DNA of 64,000 nucleotides from Halobacteriales archaeon QS_6_71_20 (GCA_003020945.1 PXRU01000010.1:1-64000), one strand, 5' to 3'; numbered from the stretch's first letter, positions 8,516 through 20,068 are shown. Translations and numbers: made by a program. Notes: a model not told the origin generated them from the letters alone.

Positions 8516-8710
8516 TCACTCATCGCAGTCCTCGCGGTCGCGGAGCCGCGCGCGACGACGATACTCGCCGTACGGGTCCTCCGGGTTGAACGGTGCGGGC
8601 GCGGAGTTGACGGCGTCGGCGCCACACGCCGGGCAGTCGTCGCCGAGCGTGTAGATGGGGCGCTCGTGGGCCGACTCCCACGCCGAACACACCCGGATGT
8701 CGGACTTCAC
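8516..8710 (-). CDS. nop10: H/ACA RNP protein Nop10
   Basis: The 64-residue protein begins MKSDIRVC and has a short zinc-ribbon (CxxC near residues 26-29) and the highly conserved DAVNSAPAPFNPEDPYGEYR block. This is Nop10, the small core protein of the H/ACA ribonucleoprotein that guides RNA pseudouridylation. In many archaeal copies the zinc site has four cysteines; here Cys8 and the CPAC pair are visible. The start lies 6 bp after the aIF2-alpha stop, in one operon with L44e, S27e and aIF2-alpha. Confidence 0.93.
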   Translation of the reverse strand: MKSDIRVCSAWESAHERPIYTLGDDCPACGADAVNSAPAPFNPEDPYGEYRRRARLRDREDCDE

Positions 8711-8716
8711 GCGCGG

Positions 8717-9517
8717 CTACTCGTCGTCGCTTTCGCGCTCGCGGTGGAACGAGCCGGAGCCGCCGACGGCCTCGATCGCCTCGCGGGCGCGCTCGGCCGA
8801 CGTCTCCAGCTCGGTCTCGGCCGTCTTGTAGTCGGGCGCGCGAACGCGGATCCGGTACTCCGGGGAGCCGACGTAGGAGACGTCCAGTTCGATCTCGTCG
8901 GGCACCTCGCCGTTGCCCTCGGCGGCCGTCAGCGCCTCGCGGACGTCGTCGACGCCGTCGTGGCCCGGCGACCGGAGGTCGACGTAGCCCGTGACGGTGA
9001 CGTACGGCACGGAGACGTTCTCGCGGGCGGTGTCGACGACGGCCTCGACCTCGCCGTCCGACAGGTCCGTGTCCGAAAGCGCCTCCTCGCCGTGGATCGC
9101 CGCGGCCTCGAACCCCTCGTACATCGAGCCGAACTCGGCGTACAGCGCCTGCGCGACGGCGGTGTACTTCCCGTCGTCGACGTCCTCGCCGAAGGCGATA
9201 CCCATCCAGTTGTCGGCCTTGCGCTCGTTTTTCCACTCCTGGATCTTGTCGGAGCGCTGGTGGTCGTTGACGTCCTTGATCGAGAGGTCGATCTGCTGGC
9301 TCGACTCGTCGACGTCGAGCACCTTCGCGACCACCCGGTCGCCCACGTTCACGTGGTCGCGGATGTTCTTGATCCACCCGGAAGCGACCTCCGAGACGTG
9401 ACACAGTCCGCGCTTCTCCTCGTACTCGTCGAGGTCGACGAACACGCCGAAGTCGGCGATCTCGTCGACCTCGCCCACGACGAGTTCGCCCTTCTCGGGC
9501 CAGCCGGTGAATTTCAT
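8717..9517 (-). CDS. eif2a: Translation initiation factor aIF2 subunit alpha
   Basis: The 266-residue protein has an N-terminal S1/OB-fold (residues about 8-85, with [20 protein letters not shown]), a helical middle domain ([20 protein letters not shown]) and a C-terminal alpha-beta domain. This matches archaeal aIF2-alpha in length and order. It joins beta and gamma subunits to deliver initiator Met-tRNA to the small ribosomal subunit. It sits between S27e and nop10 in the conserved cluster. Confidence 0.95.
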   Translation of the reverse strand: MKFTGWPEKGELVVGEVDEIADFGVFVDLDEYEEKRGLCHVSEVASGWIKNIRDHVNVGDRVVAKVLDVDESSQQIDLSIKDVNDHQRSDKIQEWKNERKADNWMGIAFGEDVDDGKYTAVAQALYAEFGSMYEGFEAAAIHGEEALSDTDLSDGEVEAVVDTARENVSVPYVTVTGYVDLRSPGHDGVDDVREALTAAEGNGEVPDEIELDVSYVGSPEYRIRVRAPDYKTAETELETSAERAREAIEAVGGSGSFHRERESDDE

Positions 9518-9625
9518 ACGCGACAGTTACGGGCCGACGCTAATACCGTTTGTCAATCGCCCGGCGCGCGACCGCCGGCGCCGCGGCTGGCGAGTGTCGG
9601 AGCCGCGGAAGGAACTGCGGGCCTG

Positions 9626-9799
9626 TTACCGCGCTTCGACGGTTTCGACGACGTCGCCCGCGAACTCGGCGTTGCCGCCGGTGGTGTGGGCGAGCGTCGT
9701 GCCGCAGACGGCGCAGTTGACCTCGCTCGAGGCCTTGCCGAAGACGACCTGCTCGTTCTCGCAGTCGGGACAGCGGACGCGGAAGAAGCTCCCCGCCAT
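9626..9799 (-). CDS. rps27e: 30S ribosomal protein S27e
   Basis: The 57-residue protein starts MAGSFFRVRCPDC and has the four-cysteine zinc finger of S27e: CPDC at residues 10-13 and CAVC at 29-32. The ATG at 9799 lies only two bases after the L44e stop, the normal archaeal arrangement. It is a structural component of the small ribosomal subunit. Confidence 0.95.
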   Translation of the reverse strand: MAGSFFRVRCPDCENEQVVFGKASSEVNCAVCGTTLAHTTGGNAEFAGDVVETVEAR

Positions 9800-9801
9800 G
9801 C

Positions 9802-10083
9802 TTACTCCTGGAAGGTGAGTCGCCCGGCGCGCCAGCCCTCTCGCATGTGGGCCTTGCCGCAGTCGCTGCAGCGGTAACTGAGGTGGGTCTTCTTCGTCGG
9901 CTTGTCGCCGCCGGGCACCTTCGAGAACTTGCCGGCGTTCCCGATGACGGACGTGCCGCGGGCCTGCTGGCGGTGGGTCCACTTCATGCCGGTGGTGCGG
10001 CCCGAGCGGACCTTCTCGACCTCGTGTTCGTGGTGGGCGTTGCAGTGCGGACAGTACGTGTTCATCCGGCGTGGCATCTCCAT
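9802..10083 (-). CDS. rpl44e: 50S ribosomal protein L44e
   Basis: The 93-residue basic protein begins [14 protein letters not shown]. It carries the L44e zinc site (CPHC near residues 11-14 and CSDC near 72-75) and the conserved GGDKPTKK loop and [10 protein letters not shown] tail. It binds 23S rRNA near the E site. It is the first gene of the L44e-S27e-aIF2alpha-nop10 operon. I kept the ATG at 10083 because haloarchaeal L44e proteins commonly start MxMPRR. Confidence 0.95.
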   Translation of the reverse strand: MEMPRRMNTYCPHCNAHHEHEVEKVRSGRTTGMKWTHRQQARGTSVIGNAGKFSKVPGGDKPTKKTHLSYRCSDCGKAHMREGWRAGRLTFQE

Positions 10084-10120
10084 GACGGGATCCCCTCTTG
10101 TCCGTCCCTTCCGCGTCGGT

Positions 10121-10130
10121 GCTTAAAACC
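10121..10130 (-). promoter_or_regulatory. TATA region of the L44e operon
   Basis: GGTTTTAAGC on the minus strand is the only AT-rich stretch between the L44e ATG (10083) and the divergent side. It is centred about 43 nt upstream of the ATG, which would leave a leader of about 16 nt. Confidence 0.5.
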
Positions 10131-10179
10131 CATACGGTACGGTCCCGCCGGGACGATCCGGCACCCGACGGGGTCTGTC

Positions 10180-11556
10180 CTAGTACTTCGGGTCCGCGCC
10201 CGAGACCTCGTACAGCTCGTCCATCAGCGAGTCGCGCTCGGTCAGCCAGTCGGCGAAGCCGCCGGCGCGCTCGGGGTAGGCGTCGTAGTGGTCCTTCAGC
10301 TCGCCGGCGATCTCGCGGACCTTGTGCAGCTCCCACAGCGTGTCCCAGTGGCCGTACGTGTCCAGCAGCGTCTTCAGCTTCAGCCGCAGTCCCATCGACG
10401 TCTCCCCCTTCGTCATCGCGTTGAGGAGCTGTTGGGCGGGCAGCGCCGTCACGATCTCCGTGAGCTCGTCGACGCTGTGGGCCGTCCCCCAGATGTTGTA
10501 CACGTCCATCGCCGCGAAGCGCTTCCCGAAGTCGGTCATCACGTCGGCGTTGTACGACCACAGGCGCTCCTCGGTGACGTCGCCGTCGACGACCGCCTCG
10601 ACCGCCCGCTCGATCGCCCAGTGGGCGGACTTGGCGGCCCCGGGGATGCCGCCGCCGGTGGTGGGGTTGACGTGGCCCGCGGCGTCGCCGACGGCGACGA
10701 AGCCGTCCGCGACCGCGGAGTCGTACGGGCGGCGGGTGGGCAGCGCGGCCCCCAGCTTGTCGGTGACGGTCGCGCCCTCGAACTCGGGGCGTCCCCGCAT
10801 GTCGCGTTTGAGCACCTCGACGAGCTTCATCGGCGGCTCGGTCATCTGGAAACCGAGGCCGGCGTTGATCTCGGTACCCGTCCGCGGGAAGTACCAGAGG
10901 TAGCCCAGCTCGTCGGTCGGCTTGAACACGATGGCGTCGTCGTAGTCGACGGGCTCGGGCACCTCGACGATCTCCCGGTACGCCGAGCAGAACTGCGAGT
11001 AGGAGACGTTCGTGTCGAAGCTGGCGTCGTCGAGGTCGGCCTTGTCCTGGAGGATCGACAGCGCCCCCGCCGCGTCGACGGTGAGCTCCGCCTCGTAGGT
11101 GACGACATCGCCGTCCCGCTCGGCGCGCACGCCCGTCACCCGTCCGGAGTCCGTCTGGGTCACGTCCTGGACGACCGTGTCGTAGTGGATGTCGGCGCCG
11201 GCGCGCTCCGTCTCCTCGAGGAGCACCTCGCCGTACCGCTTGCGGTCGATCACCGCCCCGGACTCGCCGAACGGCACGTCGAGTTCCTCGCCGGTGGCGG
11301 GGTTCTCGAACACCGCGCGGCTGATCCGTTGGTTGGTGAACGACTCCTCGCGGAGGTACTCCCGGTCGACGACGTCCGGGAACGTGGACTTCCCCTTGAT
11401 CGCGTCGCCGCAGGCGATGTGGCCCGCCTCCGCCTCGGGCTTTCGCTCGAGGATGACCGCGTCGAGGCCCTCCCGCGCGGCCGTCGACGCCGCGAAGGCG
11501 CCCGCCGTCCCGGCGCCGACGACGACGATATCGTACGTGTCCGATGCCGCAGACAT
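10180..11556 (-). CDS. Geranylgeranyl reductase family flavoprotein
   Basis: The 458-residue protein opens with an FAD-binding Rossmann motif (VVVGAGTAGAFAA). It has a later GDAAGHVNPTTGGGI block that contacts FAD, and PRTGTEINAGL in the middle, all typical of the archaeal geranylgeranyl/digeranylgeranyl reductase family. Such enzymes saturate isoprenoid chains of membrane lipids or quinones; which substrate this paralogue uses is not clear. The ATG at 11556 has a T-rich box (CCTTTTTTC) about 28 nt upstream. The stop is about 100 bp before the divergent L44e promoter. Confidence 0.88.
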   Translation of the reverse strand: MSAASDTYDIVVVGAGTAGAFAASTAAREGLDAVILERKPEAEAGHIACGDAIKGKSTFPDVVDREYLREESFTNQRISRAVFENPATGEELDVPFGESGAVIDRKRYGEVLLEETERAGADIHYDTVVQDVTQTDSGRVTGVRAERDGDVVTYEAELTVDAAGALSILQDKADLDDASFDTNVSYSQFCSAYREIVEVPEPVDYDDAIVFKPTDELGYLWYFPRTGTEINAGLGFQMTEPPMKLVEVLKRDMRGRPEFEGATVTDKLGAALPTRRPYDSAVADGFVAVGDAAGHVNPTTGGGIPGAAKSAHWAIERAVEAVVDGDVTEERLWSYNADVMTDFGKRFAAMDVYNIWGTAHSVDELTEIVTALPAQQLLNAMTKGETSMGLRLKLKTLLDTYGHWDTLWELHKVREIAGELKDHYDAYPERAGGFADWLTERDSLMDELYEVSGADPKY

Positions 11557-11666
11557 AGCTTCACATTTCGGATCGCCCCTGAAAAAAGGCGCGTATCCGG
11601 CCGGACGGCCGCGATTTCGTTGCCGGCGCGACGACGGGAGCCGGCGTCCGCGGGCCGCCGGCGCGA

Positions 11667-12806
11667 TCAGACAGCGCCGGTCTCGCCGTCGCCGCGGGCG
11701 AACTGCGACTCCGCGACCGCGAACGTCAGCGTCGACAGCACGCCAAGCAGCGTGCCGGCGGTCAACGCGACCGCAAGTCTGGCGAGCGACAGCGGCACGA
11801 CCGCGGCGCCGGGAATCTGCGGGAGGAAGTAGCCCGAGAGCCCGTACAGCACGACCGCGATCGCCACGACGTAGAACGGCGCGTTGAGGTAGCGCCAGCG
11901 GAAGCGGTCGGCGAGGTACTCGTCGGTCACCTGCCCCAGCGAGGAGGTGATCCCCGCGGCGGCGGCCCACCGCACCGCCGCGTGGACGAACACCGCCACC
12001 GTCTGCGTCGGCGACAGCGACGGCGACCCGGACGCGGATCGTGCCGCCTCAAGTGCCTCCACGCCCTGCACGCCGCCGATCACCAGCAGCGCCAGCGCCA
12101 CGAGGTAGGTGACGATCGTCACGCGCCCGGCGTAGAGACCGTTGCGTGCCCGCTCGGCGAGCCCGTCGATCGTCTCCTCCAGCCCCAGCCCGCGAAACAG
12201 CGTGTACAGCCCGAGCAGCGTCGATATCCCGCCGATGACGAACGCGCCCGGGAGGTCCATCACCCCCGCGATCACGGAGAACGGGTACACCAGCAGAAGC
12301 ACGCCCAGCGGGATGAGGATCGTCCCGCGGGTCTCCGGGTCCGCGAGCACCTGCTTCATGGTGTAGTAGATGGATTCGAGGTCCTGCGCCTGCCGGACGA
12401 CGACCCGTCGGACGCCGTCGAGCGGGACCCGCGACCGGATCACCGGTAGGACGGACTCGTCCTGTGCGCCGTCGGTGATGACGACGGCGCGCACCTCCTC
12501 CCCGGTCGACAGCGCCGCAAGCACCGTGTCGACCTCCTCGCCGACCGCCCGGTTCGCCTTCACGTCCCCCTCGTCGACGCCGGCGACGGCGGCGACGGCG
12601 ACCTCCTCGTCGACGGCGTCGTCGGCCCGGAGGTCGTCGTGGGCGTTGATCGCCTGGAACAGGACGTTCACGTCGGAGTCCTCCGGGTCGACGGTGGCGA
12701 GCCGTACGGCCGCCGCCTCGACCTCCTCGCGGCCGATCACCGGGGTCCGGACCCCGGTCTTGCGACCGAGGTCGTCGTCGAGGTCCACGGGGAGGACGAG
12801 GATCAT
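11667..12806 (-). CDS. DUF373 family integral membrane protein (second copy)
   Basis: The 379-residue protein starts MILVLPVDLDDDLGRKTGV and shares layout and the VVVRQAQDLESIYY block with the gene at 3158-4309. It has a soluble N-terminal half followed by about six membrane helices from residue 150. The function is unknown. It lies 110 bp upstream of the geranylgeranyl reductase gene on the same strand. Confidence 0.85.
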   Translation of the reverse strand: MILVLPVDLDDDLGRKTGVRTPVIGREEVEAAAVRLATVDPEDSDVNVLFQAINAHDDLRADDAVDEEVAVAAVAGVDEGDVKANRAVGEEVDTVLAALSTGEEVRAVVITDGAQDESVLPVIRSRVPLDGVRRVVVRQAQDLESIYYTMKQVLADPETRGTILIPLGVLLLVYPFSVIAGVMDLPGAFVIGGISTLLGLYTLFRGLGLEETIDGLAERARNGLYAGRVTIVTYLVALALLVIGGVQGVEALEAARSASGSPSLSPTQTVAVFVHAAVRWAAAAGITSSLGQVTDEYLADRFRWRYLNAPFYVVAIAVVLYGLSGYFLPQIPGAAVVPLSLARLAVALTAGTLLGVLSTLTFAVAESQFARGDGETGAV

Positions 12807-12950
12807 CGGCGTGGGACGGATTGTCCCCCCGGGTATATCTGCCTTCGGGAGCGATCAGTCCGGGTCCGTTGACGACATTGTGGCGAGTGCGGATGAAAAG
12901 AGGGGGGTGACGACCGGAAACTCGACTGGGGAGACGGGGGTGACGACCGC

Positions 12951-13061
12951 GAAAGCCCCCGCGGCTGTGCGCTCGCGCGGCCCGCGCTGCGCTCCTCGCC
13001 TCGCTCCGCTCGCCTGCGGTGCTTGCGGGACCGGGCTTCCCGCACAGCCGCGGCCCCTTTC
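12951..13061. repeat. GC-rich inverted-repeat intergenic element
   Basis: The 558-bp gap 12807-13364 has no convincing gene. It contains an inverted repeat whose arms (12951-12971 and 13041-13061) match at 18 of 21 positions, including 13 consecutive perfect pairs. The enclosed loop holds alternating CTCGC/GCTCC blocks, and a related block recurs just outside at 13099-13124. A smaller GAAAGGGG-CC-GGGGCTTTC-type palindrome lies near 13233-13251. Dense short repeats of this kind are familiar in haloarchaeal intergenic DNA. The promoter of gpmI must lie in the last 80 bp but no clear TATA box is visible. Confidence 0.5.
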
Positions 13062-13364
13062 AGTCCCACCCAACCACGGCCTCCCCCTCCCCAGCCGGCT
13101 CGCCTCGCTTCGCTCGGCTCGCCCCTCGCGCGCTCCCGGCGCGGCCGTCGCCGCGCCGGCGCGCGCCACCGCGGTTCGTGCACACCGTGTGAGGAGTTCC
13201 GACGCTGAGCCCGTCCGAACCCGGGCGGGAATGAAAGGGGCCGGGGCTTTCCGGAACCACTACCTGACGAGCACGCCCGAACCACCGACCACACCTCGAA
13301 CCGCACACGATCGGAGGAACCGACGCAGTCAACACGCCGCCCGGAGAACCACCAATCAACGATT

Positions 13365-14906
<1,542 letters not shown>

Positions 14907-14927
14907 CGGGTCGCCGCGGCGACCGGG

Positions 14928-16271
14928 TTACGCCGACAGCAGTCGGTCGGCGGTGACGACGCGCACGCTCGCGGGCCGCTTCACGTACTCGCCCTCCGAG
15001 TCGGCGACGACCTGGCCGACGCCGCGCTGGGCCGCCACGTCGAGCACGCGCTGGGAGAGCTCCCCGTCGAGAACCAGCGCCGCCGGCGTCCCCTCGGCGC
15101 CGGAGACGGCCCCGAACGCCTCCGCCGCCGGCACCTCCGTGAGGACCCGGCAGTCGGCATCGAGGAGGCGCGCGCGGTTCGACCCCGACGCGATGACGGC
15201 CGACACGTGGTCCCGGAGCGTCGTCGGCTCCGACCCCGGCGCGCCGGGCGTCTCGGGCGCCGGCGTCGAGCCGGCGCCGTCGGGGTCGACGCCGGGCGCC
15301 GGCTCCGTGCTCCCGTCGGTCGCGGCGACGGCACCCCCGTCGCCCGCGGAACCGCCGTTCGTCCGCGCGCCGTCGTCGGCCGGCTCGCCGGCCGCCCCCC
15401 GGCGGTCGGTCGGGGCCGCGCTGTCGTCCGTCGGCCCCGTGTCGTCGCCGGCCGTCCCGCCGTCGTCCAGGTCGACCGACTCGAACGGCACCTTCTCGCG
15501 CAGCGCCGCCATCAGCTCGTGGCGCGGAAGCTCCTCGACCGAGCGCCCCTCGGGCGCGAACGCCACGTAGTCGACGTCGCCGACCTGCGCGAGTTCCTTG
15601 AGGATGAGTTCGCCGCCGCGGTCGCCGTCGAGGAACGCCGTCACCGTGCGCTCGCGGGAGAGGTCCGCCACCGCCTCGGGGACGTTCGTCCCCTCGACGG
15701 CGACGCCGTTCTTGATGCCGTACTTCAGCAGCGTCAGCACGTCCGCACGTCCCTCGACCACGACGACGGCGTCGGAGTCGTGGACCCGGGGGCCGGCCGG
15801 CAGGCCCTCGTACTCGCCGATGCGCTCGACGCGGTTGGCCTCGCGGACCTCGGCGAGGATCTCCCCGGAGTCCATCACGGCGTCGTCGAACGAGTCCGCC
15901 AGCAGCTCCTTGGCGCGCTCGACGACCTCCCGGCGCTGGGCCGCGCGCGTGTCCTCGATGTCGGTCACCTCCACGCGAGCCTCGCAGGGGCCGACCCGGG
16001 TGATAGCCTCCAGACTGGCCGCGAGGATCGCGGTCTCGGCCTTGTCGAGCCCGGAGGCGATCGTTATCTCGCCGAAGCTCTGTCCGTTCTCGCTGTCGAT
16101 GCGGACGTCGATGCGACCGACCTTCGACGACTGCTGGAGGTCCCTGAGGTCCAGTTCGTCGCCGAGCAGACCCTCCGTCTGTCCGAACACCGCGCCGACG
16201 ACGTCGCTCCGTTCGACGACCCCGTCGGCCGTGATCCGTGCGTGAATGAGGTATTTGGCTGAATCGTCCAT
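14928..16271 (-). CDS. dnaG: Archaeal DNA primase DnaG
   Basis: The 447-residue protein has an archaeal N-terminal domain (MDDSAKYLIHARI), then a Toprim domain with VVVEGRADVL near residue 172 and FLDGDRGGELI near residue 212. A long Gly/Asp/Pro-rich linker (about residues 265-345) leads to a C-terminal domain. Archaeal DnaG is found with the RNA exosome and has some primase activity; the main replicative primase is PriSL. A CTTATATG box at 16321-16328 predicts a leader of about 25-30 nt that includes a CCCC-TCGC-GGGG hairpin just before the ATG. Confidence 0.94.
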   Translation of the reverse strand: MDDSAKYLIHARITADGVVERSDVVGAVFGQTEGLLGDELDLRDLQQSSKVGRIDVRIDSENGQSFGEITIASGLDKAETAILAASLEAITRVGPCEARVEVTDIEDTRAAQRREVVERAKELLADSFDDAVMDSGEILAEVREANRVERIGEYEGLPAGPRVHDSDAVVVVEGRADVLTLLKYGIKNGVAVEGTNVPEAVADLSRERTVTAFLDGDRGGELILKELAQVGDVDYVAFAPEGRSVEELPRHELMAALREKVPFESVDLDDGGTAGDDTGPTDDSAAPTDRRGAAGEPADDGARTNGGSAGDGGAVAATDGSTEPAPGVDPDGAGSTPAPETPGAPGSEPTTLRDHVSAVIASGSNRARLLDADCRVLTEVPAAEAFGAVSGAEGTPAALVLDGELSQRVLDVAAQRGVGQVVADSEGEYVKRPASVRVVTADRLLSA

Positions 16272-16493
16272 GTGAGATCCCCTCGCGGGGGTGACGCGTT
16301 GGCGGCGTGGCCCGCCGACGCATATAAGTGTCTCACGGTGGAAATAACTGTCGTCAGGCGGCTGTCCCCGTCGAATACCGCGGTCCGAGGCCGCCGTCGC
16401 TCCGTCCGCGACAGCGGAGCCGCGCTCGATCGGTCCCGGTTCGGTCGTACGCGGGCCGCCGAACGGTCGCTCGACACCGCACCCCTCTCAAGA

Positions 16494-17312
16494 ATGAACG
16501 AGGACCACCTTCAGGCGCTGTGTGACCAGGCGACGACGATCGAGCGGGCGCGGGCCGACGACGCGCCGGCGTGGCTGACCCGACACGTCGAGACGTTCTC
16601 CGGCGCGCTCACCGGCGAGCGGAACGGGACGCCGTTCCCGTGTCACTTCGGGACGAACGCCTTCGAGCGTGGCGACCTCCTGTACACCGCGGTTCCGTCG
16701 CTGACCGACCCGGACGCGCTGTTCGGGTTCCGCGACGCCCTGCTCGAGTACCTCGGCACCTACCGGGACCACGCCGAGCTCGCGCCGCTCGTGACGTTCT
16801 TCGCGCCGCCGGAGGGCGGCGTCGACGCGTTCTCGGAGGCCGACTGGCACGAGGCGCTGTGGCACGTGCTCCAGTTCCTGCACGTGAACGACCCGGAGCC
16901 GTGGCCCGAGGACGTCCCCACCGATCCCGACGACCCCCGCTGGGAGTTCTGCTTCGGCGGCACGCCGATGTTCCCGACCTCGCGGGCGCCCTTCTACGAC
17001 GAGCGCCGCAGTCGCTACTGCCCGGTCGGACTGGAGATCACGTTCCAGCCGCGGGACGTGTTCGACGGCCTCACCCACGACACCGAGGCGGGCGCTCGCG
17101 CCCGCGAGGTGATACAGGGACGGCTCGCGGGGTACGACGGCGTCTGCCCCCACGCCGACCTGGGCGACTACGGCGTCGAGGGCGACCGCGAGTGGCGCCA
17201 GTACCTCTTCTCGGAGGACGAGTCCCAGTTCCCCGAGGAGTGCCCGCTGGCCGTGACCCGGGAGGTGACCGCGCTGGACGCCAACCCTGCGGGCGGCGTC
17301 CGGGGTAACTGA
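16494..17312 (+). CDS. YqcI/YcgG family protein
   Basis: The 272-residue protein contains [16 protein letters not shown] near residue 46 and [20 protein letters not shown] near residue 120, then [17 protein letters not shown]. This pattern of conserved Cys, His and Trp fits the YqcI/YcgG (PF08892-type) family of unknown function. The ATG at 16494 follows short AT-poor DNA with no obvious TATA. Its stop overlaps the start of the next gene by one base, so the two are translationally linked. Confidence 0.75.
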   Translation: MNEDHLQALCDQATTIERARADDAPAWLTRHVETFSGALTGERNGTPFPCHFGTNAFERGDLLYTAVPSLTDPDALFGFRDALLEYLGTYRDHAELAPLVTFFAPPEGGVDAFSEADWHEALWHVLQFLHVNDPEPWPEDVPTDPDDPRWEFCFGGTPMFPTSRAPFYDERRSRYCPVGLEITFQPRDVFDGLTHDTEAGARAREVIQGRLAGYDGVCPHADLGDYGVEGDREWRQYLFSEDESQFPEECPLAVTREVTALDANPAGGVRGN

Positions 17313-17983
17313 TGGCCCGGGAGCGGTCCGCGGACGCCCCCGACTCGGCGTCCGGGGCCGGCGGCTCGACCGACGCGTCCGAGGACCCGCCCGCGTTGCT
17401 CCTGATCGACCTCCAGACCGGGTTCGACGACCCGGGGTACGGCCGGCGCAACAACCCCGACGCGGAGGCGAACGCCGCCCGCCTGCTCGACGGCTGGCGC
17501 GACCTCGACGGCGCCGTCTTCCACATTCGACACGACTCCACGGAGCCGGAGTCCCCGCTACGGGGCGACGCGCCCGGGTTCGCGTTCAAGGAGGCGTTCG
17601 TCCCGCGCGAGCGCGAACCCGAACTGGTCAAGCGTGTCAACTCGGCGTTCGTCGGCACCGACCTGGCGACGCGGCTTCGAGACGGGGGCCACGACCGGCT
17701 CGTGGTCGCCGGGCTCACTACCGACCACTGCGTGTCGACGACGACCCGGATGGCCGAGAACCTCGGGTTCGACCCCACGGTCGTCGTCGACGCCACCGCG
17801 ACGCACGCGCGAACCGGACCGGAGGGCGAGCGGATCGACCCCGGGACAGTCCACCGGACGGCGCTGGCGCACCTGCGCGGGGAGTTCGCGTCGCTTTCGA
17901 CGACCGAGGAGCTGCTGGCGTCGCTGTCGGGGAACGACTCGCCGGACGGCCGGCGCGGTCGCGGCGGGGATCAGCCGTCGTAG
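17312..17983 (+). CDS. Isochorismatase-family cysteine hydrolase
   Basis: The 223-residue protein carries the catalytic triad of the family: Asp33 in LLIDLQ, Lys107 in VKRVNSAF and Cys140 in TTDHCVST. The N-terminal 28 residues and the C-terminal 20 are low-complexity tails. Related enzymes hydrolyse nicotinamide, isochorismate or other amides, and the substrate here is unknown. The gene starts within the stop of the YqcI-like gene and its last 13 bp overlap the convergent regulator gene. Confidence 0.85.
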   Translation: MARERSADAPDSASGAGGSTDASEDPPALLLIDLQTGFDDPGYGRRNNPDAEANAARLLDGWRDLDGAVFHIRHDSTEPESPLRGDAPGFAFKEAFVPREREPELVKRVNSAFVGTDLATRLRDGGHDRLVVAGLTTDHCVSTTTRMAENLGFDPTVVVDATATHARTGPEGERIDPGTVHRTALAHLRGEFASLSTTEELLASLSGNDSPDGRRGRGGDQPS

Positions 17984-18582
17984 CTGATGTACGACGCCGC
18001 CTCGTCGGCGAACGCGACGGCGTCGGCGCCGAAGGAGTCGGCGTAGCGGACGACAAGCGCGATCAGCGCCGGGGGCCGGGCGACACGGTAGCCGTCCCCG
18101 GCTTCGAGCAGTCCCGCGTCCGTCAGGTCGCTCGCGTGCGTCGAGACCGTCGGCCGCGACACGTCGAGCGCCCGGGAGAGGTCCGCCCCGGAGGCACCCG
18201 GCTCCCGTAACAGGTGAAGCAACATTCCGCGCGGGGTGTCGCGCCGGAGGTAGCCCAGCGCGCGCCGCTCGAACGCACCGAACCGCCCCGCGGGGAAGTA
18301 GCGGCGGTAGTCGCCGTCCTTCCGGGAGACGATCTCCCCGCTCGATTCCAGGCGGCGGAGGTGGTGTTGCGTCTCCCCGGTCGCCAGCGAGAGGTCGTCG
18401 CGCAGCTTCGAGAAGTGGGCGCCGGGCGTCGTCGCGAGGTAGCCGCGGATCGCGTCGCGGGGGGCGGAGTCGTCCCCGTCGTCGGCGGACGCGCGCTCGC
18501 CGGCCGAAAGCGGCGTGGCGGCGCCCAGCGCGGCGAAGCGCCGGAGCGTCGCGCGTTTGTCCGCGTCGACCTCGCGTGTCAC
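17971..18582 (-). CDS. Winged-helix regulator with two HTH domains
   Basis: About 203 residues. A first winged helix (residues about 45-95, with [20 protein letters not shown]) is followed by a second (about 110-160, with [21 protein letters not shown]). This tandem ArsR/MarR-like layout is common in haloarchaeal regulators. I chose the GTG at 18582 because a CCTTTTGC box lies about 27 nt upstream; a TTG at 18609 would overlap that box. No ligand-binding domain or metal site is obvious. Confidence 0.78.
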   Translation of the reverse strand: MTREVDADKRATLRRFAALGAATPLSAGERASADDGDDSAPRDAIRGYLATTPGAHFSKLRDDLSLATGETQHHLRRLESSGEIVSRKDGDYRRYFPAGRFGAFERRALGYLRRDTPRGMLLHLLREPGASGADLSRALDVSRPTVSTHASDLTDAGLLEAGDGYRVARPPALIALVVRYADSFGADAVAFADEAASYISYDG

Positions 18583-18802
18583 ACCGCCCCGTAGCCAGGA
18601 TGCACGCAAAAGGGTGTCGTTGTGTCAGACGAAAATAAGGTGATGTAGTTCGACAGCGAGCCTGCAACAACCCGGTCGACAGCGCCCCGCGGTGAGGGGG
18701 CGGCGGCACCCCCGCGATGTCGGTCCCGCCGGTCGCGAGCGCGGGTACGGTCGGGGCGGTGAAAACGGGGTCCTCGCGGCGCCGCAGGGGTGGGTGCGAC
18801 GG

Positions 18803-19963
18803 CTATTCCGTCTCCGTCTCGGCGTCGCGCTCGTCGACGTCGGCGCCGTCGGCCGGCGCGGCGCCGTCGTCGGCGTCGGCGATGACCTCCTCGGCGGGCG
18901 CGATCTCGTCGCCGATGTTCCCCTCCTTCACGGCGGCGGCCTCCTGTTCGAGCGCCTCGGTGTCCATCTGGGCGGCCTCGTCGATCTCGCCGAGGATGTC
19001 CTCGATGTCGTCGAGACCGAGCATCTCGCGGGTCTCGGCGTCGAACTCCAGCGAGTCGAGGCCGGCGGAGTCCTGGACGTCGGAGCCGGTGAGCTGCTTC
19101 CCGTAGCGGCCGACGAGGCTGGTGAGCTCCTGCGGGAGGACAAACGTGGTGGAGTCGCCCTGGCCGATCCGCTCCAGCGTCTCCATCCCCTTGTCGATGA
19201 TGGCGCGCTCGCCCATCGACTCGGCCGACTTCGCCCGCAGGACCGTGGAGATGGCGTCCCCCTGCGCCTCCAGGATCTGGCTCTGCTTCTCGCCTTGGGC
19301 GCGGATGATGTTCGACTGCTTCTCACCCTCCGCGGACTCGACGGCCGAGCGGCGTTCCCCCTGCGCCTCCAGGATCATCGCGCGGCGGCGGCGCTCGGCG
19401 GAGGTCTGCTGCTCCATCGCCTGCTGGACGTCCTTCGAGGGGTTCACCTCGCGGACCTCCACGGACTCGACGCGGATCCCCCACTCGTCGGTGGGCTCGT
19501 CGAGCTCCTTGCGGATGCGGGCGTTGATCTCCTGGCGCTTGTTCAGCGTGTCGTCCAGCTCCATGTCGCCCAGCACCGCCCGGAGCGTCGTCTGCGCGAG
19601 GTTGGAGACGGCGGTCTTGTAGTCCTCGACCTCCAGGAACGCCTTCTTGGCGTCCATCACCTTGATGTAGACGACCGCGTCGGCGGTGACCGGCGAGTTG
19701 TCCCGGGTGATCGCCTCCTGGCGGGGCACGTCGAGCGTCTGGGTCCGCATGTCGAAGGTGTACGTCCGGGAGACGAACGGGGGCACGACGTTGATCCCCG
19801 GTTCGAGCAGCTGTCGGTACTCGCCGAACACCGTCAGCGCCTGCTTCTCGTAGGCGTCGACGATCACGATCGCCTGATACACGGCTACGATGGCGACCAG
19901 CAGGAACAGCACCCCGATCGTCGCCGCGCCGAGGCCGGCGAACTGCAGTGGTACGAGGACCAT
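18803..19963 (-). CDS. SPFH/band 7 (stomatin-like) membrane protein
   Basis: The 386-residue protein has one N-terminal membrane helix (residues about 8-32) and then a band-7 domain containing EPGINVVPPFV, TLDVPRQEAITRDNSPVTAD and NKRQEINARI. A long Glu/Gln/Arg coiled coil follows (residues about 185-245), then an acidic C-terminal tail. This is the stomatin/SPFH architecture, which forms membrane-associated oligomeric scaffolds. It lies directly downstream of an NfeD-type gene, the classic partner in bacteria and archaea. A CTTAAGC box about 28 nt before the ATG suggests its own promoter. Confidence 0.93.
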   Translation of the reverse strand: MVLVPLQFAGLGAATIGVLFLLVAIVAVYQAIVIVDAYEKQALTVFGEYRQLLEPGINVVPPFVSRTYTFDMRTQTLDVPRQEAITRDNSPVTADAVVYIKVMDAKKAFLEVEDYKTAVSNLAQTTLRAVLGDMELDDTLNKRQEINARIRKELDEPTDEWGIRVESVEVREVNPSKDVQQAMEQQTSAERRRRAMILEAQGERRSAVESAEGEKQSNIIRAQGEKQSQILEAQGDAISTVLRAKSAESMGERAIIDKGMETLERIGQGDSTTFVLPQELTSLVGRYGKQLTGSDVQDSAGLDSLEFDAETREMLGLDDIEDILGEIDEAAQMDTEALEQEAAAVKEGNIGDEIAPAEEVIADADDGAAPADGADVDERDAETETE

Positions 19964-20068
19964 GTGCGGGTACTTCGACCGCCGAGGCTTAAGCGTTCGG
20001 CCGCTGACGCGAAGAACCGCGAGACGGGACCGGGTCGGCCGTCGGATCCGGCCGGACGGATCTCGCGT

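Noticed and set aside
8456-9877. 473-codon plus-strand frame over aIF2-alpha, nop10 and S27e
   Set aside because: It overlaps four ribosome/translation genes with strong motifs on the other strand and has no recognisable protein features.
12951-13061. CRISPR array
   Set aside because: The repeats are inverted and imperfect with no regular spacers, so it is not a CRISPR; no cas genes are in the window.
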